NCBI RefSeq assembly: GCF_037892195.1
Contig: NZ_JATACI010000002.1
Location: 3,038,001 to 3,102,000, forward strand
Source of the DNA: Yoonia sp. GPGPB17
Lineage (GTDB): Bacteria; Pseudomonadota; Alphaproteobacteria; Rhodobacterales; Rhodobacteraceae
Length of the DNA stretch: 64,000 nt
Direction of reading: 5' to 3'
This document shows positions 19,303 through 27,490 of this stretch, piece by piece. Every line of letters begins with the position of its first letter. The first letter of the stretch is position 1. Position numbers and translations under genes: made by a program. The notes under the pieces are model-generated. The model searched no databases and was not told the origin of the DNA. It was given only the letters and a program-made list of their open reading frames with translations.

Positions 19303-20283
19303 ATGCTGGCCTATACCATTCGCCGCGTTGCACAGTCTGCGCTCGTCTTACTTATTGTTGGGCTTGTTGCATTTTCGATGTTTCGTTTCGTGGGCGATCC
19401 AATTGAAAACATGTTGGGTCAGGAACGCACGGTTGAGGATATCGAGCGCTTGCGTGATCAGCTTGGCCTGAACCAGTCTTTTGCGGTCCAGTACTACCGG
19501 TTTCTTGAAGGGGCTGTGCAGGGCAACTTCGGCGTCAGCTATCGCCAGGGGCGCCCCGTGGCCGAGATTTTGATGGAACGCGCGCCAGCTACCCTTGAAC
19601 TGGCGACCGTGTCGGCTGTTTTGGCCATCATATTTGGTATCGCTTTTGGTGTTTTTACGGCGATCCGACGCGACGGTTTCATCGCCAATTTCATCATGTC
19701 CGCATCCCTGATCGGGGTGTCTTTGCCGACATTTCTGATCGGAATCCTGTTGATCTACATCTTCTCGGTCGAGCTGAATTGGCTACCCAGTTTCGGGCGT
19801 GGTGAAACCGTCGATCTGGGTGGCTGGACAACAGGTTTTCTGACTGAAAGCGGGCTAAAGGCGCTGATCCTGCCCGCCATCACACTTGGGCTTTATCAGA
19901 TGACGCTGATCATGCGACTTGTGCGCTCAGAAATGCTCGAAGTGCTGCGACAGGATTATATCCGCTTTGCCCGCGCGCGCGGATTGAAAGACCGTGCAAT
20001 CAACTTCCGCCATGCGTTAAAGAATACCATGGTGCCGGTGATTACGGTGATCGGTCTACAGCTTGGCGCCATCATCGCCTTTGCGATCATCACCGAGACT
20101 GTGTTCCAATGGCCGGGTGTTGGCCTGCTGTTCATCAACGCGATCCAGTTCGTCGATATCCCTGTGATGGCGGCGTATCTGATGCTGATCTCTGTGATGT
20201 TCGTCGCGATCAACCTGATCGTAGATATGCTTTATTTCTTTATTGATCCGCGCTTGCGGGTTGATCGGGCCGGGGGCCACTGA
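19303..20283 (+). CDS. Oligopeptide ABC transporter permease, DppB/OppB type (second system)
   Basis: A 326-aa membrane protein parallel to the one at 3870: N-terminal helix RVAQSALVLLIVGLVAFSMF, motif GNFGVSYRQGRPV, EAA-like loop GLKDRAINFRHALKNTM and C-terminal DPRLRVDRAGGH. The stop shares its last base with the start of the next permease (TGATG), indicating coupling. It works with the DppC-type partner at 20283 and the two ATPases that follow. Confidence 0.9.
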   Translation: MLAYTIRRVAQSALVLLIVGLVAFSMFRFVGDPIENMLGQERTVEDIERLRDQLGLNQSFAVQYYRFLEGAVQGNFGVSYRQGRPVAEILMERAPATLELATVSAVLAIIFGIAFGVFTAIRRDGFIANFIMSASLIGVSLPTFLIGILLIYIFSVELNWLPSFGRGETVDLGGWTTGFLTESGLKALILPAITLGLYQMTLIMRLVRSEMLEVLRQDYIRFARARGLKDRAINFRHALKNTMVPVITVIGLQLGAIIAFAIITETVFQWPGVGLLFINAIQFVDIPVMAAYLMLISVMFVAINLIVDMLYFFIDPRLRVDRAGGH

Positions 20284-21242
20284 TGACTGATCTTTCGGAC
20301 CAAACCACACCCGTCAAGCCTGTGCAGAAATCCCGCCTGCGGGTTTTTCTGGACAGCGATATCTACTACACGTTCCGGCGGTCGCCCGTCGCGGTGGTTT
20401 CGACCATAGTGGTCACGGTTCTGGTCTTGTCTGCCGTATTCGCCCCTTTCATCGCACCAACAAATCCGTTTAACCCCGCCTCACTGAACCTGATGAACGG
20501 GTTCACGGCGCCGATGACACCAAACGCCTTCACCGGAGAGAGCTTTCTGTTGGGCACCGACGATCAGGGGCGTGATGTATTTTCAACCATCCTTTACGGC
20601 ATGCGCGTGTCCTTATTTGTGGGCGTGGCGGCGGTCCTGTTTGCCATGGTACTGGGCATCACACTGGGGCTGATCTCGGGCTATGTGGGGGGCTGGACCG
20701 AGACGATCATCATGCGGACGGCGGATGTACAACTGACCTTTCCATCAATCCTTGTGGCTATGTTGATCTTTGGCATAGCCAAGGGGTTTACGCCCATTGA
20801 GTACCGCGATCAGATGGCAATCTGGGTGCTGATTATCGCAATCGGGCTCAGCGATTGGGTGCAATTCGCACGCGTGGTGCGGGGGGCAACACTAGTCGAA
20901 AAGCGCAAAGAATATGTCGAGGCGGCGCGCCTTATCGGGCGCAAACCCTATGCGATCATGTTGCGGCATATCCTGCCCAACGTGTTGTCGCCCGTATTGG
21001 TCATTGCCACGATCTCTCTGGCGCTGGCGATCATCGCCGAAGCGACGCTGAGCTTTCTCGGTGTTGGCGCACCGCCGACACAGCCAAGTCTGGGGACCTT
21101 GATCCGGATCGGCCAGGGCTTTCTGTTTTCGGGCGAATGGTGGATTTTGCTATTCCCGGCGCTGACCCTGTTGACGCTGGCGTTGAGTGTAAACCTGCTG
21201 GGCGATTGGTTGCGCGACGCATTGAACCCAAGGTTACGTTAA
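20283..21242 (+). CDS. Oligopeptide ABC transporter permease, DppC/OppC type (second system)
   Basis: A 319-aa permease. An N-terminal cytoplasmic stretch of ~40 residues precedes helix 1 (VAVVSTIVVTVLVLSAVFAP); the family block LLGTDDQGRDVFSTILYGMR and the EAA-like loop LIGRKPYAIMLRHILPN are present. The stop codon shares its last base with the ATG of the following ATPase gene. It is the partner of the DppB-type gene just upstream. Confidence 0.9.
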   Translation: MTDLSDQTTPVKPVQKSRLRVFLDSDIYYTFRRSPVAVVSTIVVTVLVLSAVFAPFIAPTNPFNPASLNLMNGFTAPMTPNAFTGESFLLGTDDQGRDVFSTILYGMRVSLFVGVAAVLFAMVLGITLGLISGYVGGWTETIIMRTADVQLTFPSILVAMLIFGIAKGFTPIEYRDQMAIWVLIIAIGLSDWVQFARVVRGATLVEKRKEYVEAARLIGRKPYAIMLRHILPNVLSPVLVIATISLALAIIAEATLSFLGVGAPPTQPSLGTLIRIGQGFLFSGEWWILLFPALTLLTLALSVNLLGDWLRDALNPRLR

Positions 21243-22216
21243 TGTCTGGACCAGTTTTATCGATCCGCAATCTGTCTGTTGAAATCCCCACCCGCACCGG
21301 CGTTGTGAAACCTGTTGATGGTGTCAGCTATGATATTCGCGCAGGCGAAATTCTGGGTGTTGTGGGCGAAAGTGGCGCGGGCAAGTCAATGGCGGGCAAC
21401 GCTGTCATCGGTCTGCTCAACCCACCTGCGCACATTGCGAAGGGCGAAATCTGGCTGAACGGCGCACGGATCGACGCGCTGAAAGGTGAGGCGATGCGCC
21501 GTCTGCGGGGCAAGGAAATTGGGATGGTGTTTCAAGACCCGCTGACGTCCCTGAACCCCCTGCTATCCATCGGTGACCAATTGACCGAAACCATGCTGAC
21601 CCATCTGCCCATCGGTCGGGCAGAAGCAGACAAGCGCGCGGTTGCAGCCTTGGAAGAAGTCGGCATTCCGGGTGCTGCCGAAAGAATCGACAGTTACCCG
21701 CATGAATTCAGTGGCGGGATGCGCCAGCGTGTGGTGATCGCACTTGCGCTCTGTGCAGAACCGTCGCTGATCATTGCGGACGAACCGACAACGGCGCTGG
21801 ATGTCTCTGTGCAAGCGCAGATCATCGCACTGCTTAAGCGGCTTTGCCGGGATCGCGGTACAGCCGTCATGTTGATCACCCATGATATGGGCGTGATTGC
21901 CGAGGCTGCTGACCGCGTCGCCGTGATGTATGCCGGGCGTTTGGCCGAACTGGGCCGCGTGCGTGATGTGCTGACCCAACCGCAACACCCCTACACCGCC
22001 GGGCTGATGGCATCCACGCCGCTGGCTTCGGCAGGCAAGGCGCGGTTGCATCAGATCGAGGGTGCCATGCCGCGACTGGACAAGGTGCCTGATGGCTGCC
22101 CGTTTCATCCACGTTGCACCTATGCGCAAGATAAATGTCGCGCGGCCACCGCCCCGCAAATATCGGAAAGCCATGCTGCTTGCTGGTTCCCGCTGCTGGC
22201 CGAGAAGGTATCTTAA
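21242..22216 (+). CDS. Oligopeptide ABC transporter ATPase, DppD/OppD type
   Basis: A 324-aa ATPase from ATG 21242; the open frame extends far upstream but lies inside the permease gene. Walker [12 protein letters not shown] (near residue 40), signature [15 protein letters not shown] and Walker [13 protein letters not shown] are seen. A C-terminal oligopeptide-HPY region carries the Cys motif CPFHPRCTYAQDKC, found in many OppD proteins and often linked to Fe-S binding. It pairs with the OppF-type gene that starts at the last base of its stop. Confidence 0.92.
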   Translation: MSGPVLSIRNLSVEIPTRTGVVKPVDGVSYDIRAGEILGVVGESGAGKSMAGNAVIGLLNPPAHIAKGEIWLNGARIDALKGEAMRRLRGKEIGMVFQDPLTSLNPLLSIGDQLTETMLTHLPIGRAEADKRAVAALEEVGIPGAAERIDSYPHEFSGGMRQRVVIALALCAEPSLIIADEPTTALDVSVQAQIIALLKRLCRDRGTAVMLITHDMGVIAEAADRVAVMYAGRLAELGRVRDVLTQPQHPYTAGLMASTPLASAGKARLHQIEGAMPRLDKVPDGCPFHPRCTYAQDKCRAATAPQISESHAACWFPLLAEKVS

Positions 22217-23178
22217 TGGCGCTGATTTCTGTGAAGAACCTGACGCGTGTCTTTGACGTGTCTAAACCCTGGCTGAACCGGGTGATTGAGCGGCGCAACA
22301 AAGCATTCCTGACAGCCGTATCAGACGTTGATTTCGATGTTGCCGAGCGCAGCACTTATGGGCTGGTCGGCGAAAGCGGATCTGGCAAATCCACCATTGG
22401 CCGGATGTTGGTGGGGTTGCTGACACCCTCTGATGGCACGGTCGAGATTGAAGGTGTGAACCTCGCGACAGAGACTGACGCGGCCAAGGTTGATGCGGTG
22501 CGCTCTGATATTCAGATGATCTTTCAAGATCCGTTCGCGTCTCTCAATCCACGTTGGCGGGTGCGCGATATCATTGTCGAACCTGTCGTGGCGCGTGGTG
22601 GCGATGCAACCGGTTTGGCGGAAAAACTGTTGGAGCAGGTTGGACTGTCTGCCTTGGATGCGGGGAAGTTTCCGCATGAGTTTTCTGGCGGACAGCGGCA
22701 GCGGATTTGTATTGCACGTGCGCTGTCGTCCGAGCCCAAGCTGATCATCTGTGATGAACCGACCTCGGCGCTTGATGTTTCTGTACAAGCGCAGGTTCTC
22801 AATCTGATGAGCGACCTGAAAGACAATTTTGGTCTGACTTATGTGCTGATCAGTCATGACCTGACGGTTGTGCAGCACATGTCCGACGTCATTGGTGTGC
22901 TTTATCTGGGCCGGTTGGTGGAAGAGGCGAGCCCGGAAAACCTGTTCAGCAACACAAAGCACCCCTACACAAAAATGCTGCTTGAGGCCGCGCCAAAAAT
23001 GGATGGTTTTGGGCGCGAGGCCGACCTGCCAGAGGGCGAAATCCCCGACCCGATCAATCCGCCAGCAGGCTGCGCGTTTCATCCGCGCTGTCCCATCGCC
23101 ACTGACATTTGCAGGCAAGAGCGGCCAACGCTGCGTCAAATAGGTGAAACACGCGTTGCGTGCCACCTCGCAGATTAG
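22216..23178 (+). CDS. Oligopeptide ABC transporter ATPase, DppF/OppF type
   Basis: A 320-aa ATPase from ATG 22216 (TAATG overlap with the previous stop). Walker [14 protein letters not shown], signature [15 protein letters not shown], Walker [13 protein letters not shown] and a C-terminal HPY Cys motif (CAFHPRCPIATDIC) are present. It is the last gene of the second peptide-importer operon. No strong terminator is visible directly after it. Confidence 0.92.
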   Translation: MALISVKNLTRVFDVSKPWLNRVIERRNKAFLTAVSDVDFDVAERSTYGLVGESGSGKSTIGRMLVGLLTPSDGTVEIEGVNLATETDAAKVDAVRSDIQMIFQDPFASLNPRWRVRDIIVEPVVARGGDATGLAEKLLEQVGLSALDAGKFPHEFSGGQRQRICIARALSSEPKLIICDEPTSALDVSVQAQVLNLMSDLKDNFGLTYVLISHDLTVVQHMSDVIGVLYLGRLVEEASPENLFSNTKHPYTKMLLEAAPKMDGFGREADLPEGEIPDPINPPAGCAFHPRCPIATDICRQERPTLRQIGETRVACHLAD

Positions 23179-23362
23179 CAGCTAGCGGCGTATGGGCCAG
23201 ACCGCTGATATGCAGCCATAGCAATAGGATTTGGTCGACGTCCAGTAACAAGATGCAAAGCACCTAGCCTTTTCCGTCAGCTATAAAACCGTTTACGCCG
23301 CTTTTCCGAAAACCCGGGCCGAGACAGCGTTTGCCACTCTGCGCCACTTAACCGCGCGATGA

Positions 23363-23376
23363 TTGACAAGAATCAA
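23363..23376. promoter_or_regulatory. FnrL/CRP-family box (TTGACAAGAATCAA)
   Basis: Matches the FNR-type consensus TTGAT-N4-ATCAA at 9 of 10 fixed positions. It lies ~170 bp upstream of the kefB-like start in an otherwise empty region. In Rhodobacteraceae the oxygen-sensing activator FnrL uses this motif, so low-oxygen control of the antiporter and stress-protein pair is plausible (inference). Confidence 0.6.
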
Positions 23377-23408
23377 TCGGATTAAATCTCGCGGGACTAA
23401 AAGTCATT

Positions 23409-23444
23409 CAACAACGGCTATCAGCCGTCAATGCGACGTTGTTG
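23409..23444. repeat. Nested inverted repeat in the kefB leader
   Basis: Outer arms CAACAACG (23409-23416) and CGTTGTTG (23437-23444) enclose an inner perfect hairpin CGGCT-ATC-AGCCG (23415-23427). It lies between the FnrL-like box and the gene. Either a leader RNA structure or a protein site; function unknown. Confidence 0.5.
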
Positions 23445-23542
23445 AGCGGTAGCCGACTGCAAAGGCGTTGCCTTTAAGCATTGAAGCGCGAAGCCGTCGG
23501 GCGAGCACCATTTTCCAGCCAGTAAGGCAAACGAGGCAAAGC

Positions 23543-25266
23543 ATGACGGCAGCAATTGAAGGCTACCTTTTCTACGAGATCGCGGCACTATTGGTGCTAG
23601 CGGTAGCGCTGGTTTTGTTGGGCTGATGCTGCGCCAGCCGCTTATTGTCAGCTTTATCGCTGTCGGCATTCTGGCTGGTCCTTCCGTACTTGGTATTGCG
23701 CGATCAGATGCGCAGATCGACTTGTTGGCAGAGCTTGGTATTGCCGTCTTGCTTTTCCTTGTCGGGTTGAAACTGGATTTCAATCTTGTGCGCACGCTGG
23801 GGCCGGTCGCACTTGTCACCGGATTGGGTCAGGTGCTCTTTACCACCGTTTTCGGCTTTCTTATCGGGCTGGCCCTTGGTTTGGATGCACGCACAGCGAT
23901 CTACGTTGCCATTGCTCTGACATTTTCATCCACAATCATTATCGTGAAGCTTCTGTCCGACAAACGCGAGATTGACGCGTTGCATGGGCGGATCGCGCTG
24001 GGATTCCTGATCGTCCAGGATGTCGTCGTGGTCATTGCCATGATCGCACTCTCAGCGATTGGCGTGGGTGCCGCATCTGGTGGCGATGGCGCGTTGACAG
24101 ATGTGCTGCGGGTGTTGGGGTATGGTTTGGCCATGCTGGCCTTTGTGGTGTTCTTTATCCGCTACATCGCAAACCCTTTGGTCGAACGGTTGTCGCGCGC
24201 GCCCGAGCTTTTGGTGTCGTTTGCGATTGGCTGGGCGGCACTTTTGGCGGCTGTGGGTCACTATCTTGGGTTTGGGAAGGAACTGGGTGGCCTGCTGGCG
24301 GGTGTCTCACTTGCCTCTACTCCGTTTCGCGAGGCGATTGCCGCGCGTCTGGCATCTTTGCGTGATTTCCTGCTTTTGTTCTTCTTTATCGCATTGGGCG
24401 CATCACTTGACCTGTCTGTTCTTGGGGCGAGTGTTGGGCTTACCATTGTCCTGTCACTCTTTGTGCTGATCGGGAACCCTTTGATCGTGCTCGCGATTAT
24501 GGGGGTGATGGGCTATCGTAAGCGGACCGGTTTTCTGGCCGGATTGACCGTCGCGCAGATCAGCGAGTTCTCTTTGATCTTCATGGCGATGGGTGTGACG
24601 ATCGGCCATGTCAACGACGAAGCGCTTGGTCTTGTGACGCTTGTCGGGCTCGTGACGATTGCTGCGTCGACCTATATGATCACTTTTTCGCATCAGCTCT
24701 ATTCATTGTTCGAGCCGTTGCTGGGGATATTTGAACGGCGGGCAACCCAGGCTGAGCCGGATGCTGATACTGACGCCAAACAGCCACATGATGTGATCCT
24801 TTTTGGCCTTGGTCGTTATGGGCTGGGCATTGCTGCTGCCCTGGAAGACCGCAATATGCGTATTCTTGGCGTCGATTTTGACCCGGAGGCGGTGCGCTAC
24901 GCCCGTGCGCAGGGTTATGACGTCGTTTTTGGTGATGCGACCGACCCCGAGTTTCTGGCGCATTTGCCGTTGCAGAAAGCGTGCTGGCTGGTGCTCGCCG
25001 TGCCGGAACACGATACCGGGTTGACCCATAATGATCCACGCAGCGGGCTTCTGACCGGTGCGCGCGATCTGGGCTTTCGCGGCAAGGTAGCTGTGGCTGC
25101 GCATCACGATGCTGCCGCAACAGCGCTCGCGGCGGGCCGGGCTGATCTTGTGCTCATGCCCTATCGGGATGCGGCTTTTGCTGCGGCGCGGATGATCACA
25201 GAGGATACCCAACCGCCAGATCGCGCCCTCATTGATCCCGATGGGCAGAAAGAGTTGCTGACATGA
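23543..25266 (+). CDS. KefB-like monovalent cation:proton antiporter with TrkA-N domain, frameshifted near the start
   Basis: The true start is ATG 23543 (GAGG upstream), giving TAAIEGYLFYEIAALLVLAV; the frame stops at 23625 and continues in another frame as LRQPLIVSFIAVGILAGPSV. Repairing one missing G at about 23611 gives ALGFVGLMLRQP, the usual first helix. About 12 membrane helices (CPA2 fold) run to residue ~385; a C-terminal Rossmann nucleotide-binding domain (FGLGRYGLGIAAALEDR, VFGDATDPEF) follows. It should exchange K+ or Na+ for protons under NAD/stress control. The stop overlaps the usp start by 4 nt. Confidence 0.85.
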
Positions 25267-26285
25267 TGCAACCACCTGTCCGACCGCGACGTATCCTTGC
25301 GGTCATGGATGAAAGTGATGGGCAGACGGCGCTGTTGACTGCGGCGGCCCTTGCCAAGCGCTATGACGCAGAGCTTGCGGTTTTTGGCTGTGTAGAGCCG
25401 CCGCCTGATCTTGGCGTGATCGCGCGGCTGTCAGAGCAGGACCCTGATCAACTCCTGCAAAGACTTTGTGCCGAGAAGACAGAGCGGATGGTAGAACGCC
25501 TTGCCAGACATTTGCCAGATCAACAGATTGCGCCGCAAATCAGGGTTGGCAAAGCCTTTATCGAGATCATCAAACACGTATTAGACGCCGGTTGCGACTT
25601 CGTGGTCAAGCGGGCCGAGCCCCTTTCAGGCATTCATCGTTTGCTGTTTGCAAGCACTGACCAGCATCTTTTGCGCAAATGCCCATGCCCGGTCTGGATG
25701 CAACCAGATGGTGCTGCACGTTTGGCTAAACGCGTGATTGCCGCCGTGGATGTTGATCTGGCCGATGCAGCTGAACCGGAAACGCTCATGTCGCTCAATC
25801 GACGAGTGATTGAAACGGCGTGTCTTGTCGCTGCGCCAACCGGGGCACAGGTGACTGTCCTGCATGGCTGGGATACCGCTGGCGAGGGGTTGGTCTGGGC
25901 GTTTTCATCTGACAGGGGTGCACGCATCACGGCAGATGGCTACGTCAACGAAATTCTCAAAGAGCGCCAGGTGGCCATGCGTCGCTTGATTGATACGGTC
26001 GGGGCGGATCAATCCGGCAGAGATTATCCCATGCTGACCCCACACCTCATCCGTGGCGCCCCCGAAACCGTGATCGCGCAACAAAGTCAGGCGCTTGGTG
26101 CGGATGTCGTGGTTATGGGGACGGTTGCAAGAACCGGTTTGAGTGGTGTGTTCATCGGCAATACGGCCGAGAACATTATCAACACCCTTGAATGCCCGGT
26201 TCTTGCCGTCAAACCCGAGGGATTTGTCAGCCCTTTGGACCCTGATTTTGGAAAGGCGACAGTATCGTCGCCGTCGTCGCCATAA
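25263..26285 (+). CDS. Tandem universal stress protein (UspA family, UspE-like)
   Basis: A 340-aa cytosolic protein with two Usp domains. Domain 1 (residues ~8-145) begins RRILAVMDESDGQTALL; domain 2 (~160-325) begins KRVIAAVDVDLADA and ends with the ATP-binding pattern GTVARTGLSGVFIGNTAE, the typical G-2x-G-9x-G-S/T/N motif. It is translationally coupled to the antiporter gene, and both sit downstream of an FnrL-like box, suggesting a stress or low-oxygen role. Confidence 0.88.
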   Translation: MMQPPVRPRRILAVMDESDGQTALLTAAALAKRYDAELAVFGCVEPPPDLGVIARLSEQDPDQLLQRLCAEKTERMVERLARHLPDQQIAPQIRVGKAFIEIIKHVLDAGCDFVVKRAEPLSGIHRLLFASTDQHLLRKCPCPVWMQPDGAARLAKRVIAAVDVDLADAAEPETLMSLNRRVIETACLVAAPTGAQVTVLHGWDTAGEGLVWAFSSDRGARITADGYVNEILKERQVAMRRLIDTVGADQSGRDYPMLTPHLIRGAPETVIAQQSQALGADVVVMGTVARTGLSGVFIGNTAENIINTLECPVLAVKPEGFVSPLDPDFGKATVSSPSSP

Positions 26286-26480
26286 ATCAAGTTCATATCG
26301 CGGCCAATTTGCCCGCTTGCCGCGCTCTTGAGTCGGGACCGATGTAGCCGGATCGAGATCATATCCTGCAGGCTGAAGGACTGGCGGCGGGTGGCAAAGC
26401 GATACGACAGATGTCCAGGGGTCTTTCTGTCGGCCATCGCTCTCGCAGCACCCGTTATCTATTGGCTATGAGTCCTGATC

Positions 26481-27490
26481 CTAGACGGTCCACCCCTTTC
26501 GCCGTGGCACCCGGACGGCCAGCATTGGTTTGATGAGTGGCGATCGGAAGCGGTTGAGGTCAAGCGCCTCATGTACACCTGTCACCACCTCACCGTTAAT
26601 CTGCGTTTGGACGGCTGATCGTGAATAGAATGGTGCATCCAGCATGTTCAGCACCTGTTTCGGCATAACCCCCGGATCAGCACGCGTTTCACGCATGACC
26701 TGCCACAGTGATCGTTTGAAACGGGTTCGCGGCGGTGCATCGACAATCTGCGCACCCCCTTACCATCAAACGCAATCGCCGTATCAAGCGTCGTGCCATC
26801 GCGCCGCACGGCATCGTAGATGCAGGTCGCGCCTGCCTTGGTGGGGTAACGGCCCCACGTCCAGAAACTAAAATCTTCTTCCAATGACCGCGTGCCGAAA
26901 TTGCTGTCGAAATAGCCATGCCCAGACCACTGCCAGCCCTTTGCCTCAAGTTCGACCTTGATGCCGGACGATGGCGCAAAAGGTCGCCAGACATGAGCGC
27001 CATCCGGTGTTAGCGGCAGCTCGACCGACGTCATCGCATGGGGTGTGATGGTGATCTGCCCACGCACCCGACTGATCAGTGGTGGGCTGCTGATCTCATT
27101 GATATCAATGACCAGTTCTTTCCCGGTCCAATGCATCGACGACGGCCCAACCTGAAATGTATCGGGCGTTGTGTGCAGCGCAGCACGCCCCCGATCTGTC
27201 ATCGTGAACCGCCCGCCGGGCCCATAGGTTGCCACGTTGATGCAGCAATGGTTGGCCGGGTCTTTGCGTCCAGACCATGCGTACCACGGCGAAAACACCG
27301 ATCCGATAAACCCTATGACTGAGACTGCTTTGGTCCCGCAGTCGCTGATCCCATCGACGTACCACCACGCATAGCCGTTGGGCGGGACATCAAGGTGGAA
27401 GCATGGTCCGTCATGATCGCCGCGGCCGCGTGCTGGCCTGAGAGCGTCGCCATCGGCACCCCCGCCCCCGGATGCGCCCCGCCGCCGCAC
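26481..27490 (-). CDS. crtC: Hydroxyneurosporene synthase / acyclic carotenoid 1,2-hydratase (CrtC), frameshifted
   Basis: Typical CrtC blocks are seen: GYAWWYVDGISD, GFIGSVFSPWYAWSG, NHCCINVATYGPGGRF, GSGHGYFDSNFG-like and FSFWTWGRYP. The enzyme hydrates the psi end of neurosporene/lycopene-type carotenoids in the spheroidene pathway. The frame changes at 26750-26756 (one G missing); after that the C-terminus QIVDAPPRTRFKRSLWQ to RRKGWTV is in another frame and ends at 26481. The start is uncertain: the nearest standard in-frame start before GPCFHLDVPP is GTG 27490, which lies inside crtD, so 178 bp are read in two frames. Confidence 0.82.

Larger units (their letters stand above)
23179..23542. 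other. Intergenic region without a gene (364 bp)
   Basis: No convincing reading frame. It contains the FnrL-like box at 23363 and the nested inverted repeats at 23409-23444. The right part, from about 23377 to 23542, should hold the promoter and leader of the antiporter gene. Nothing else is recognised. Confidence 0.6.

Noticed and set aside
26285-26480. Minus-strand frame between the usp gene and crtC
   Set aside because: It runs antisense into the usp coding sequence, shows no family features and has no ribosome-binding site.
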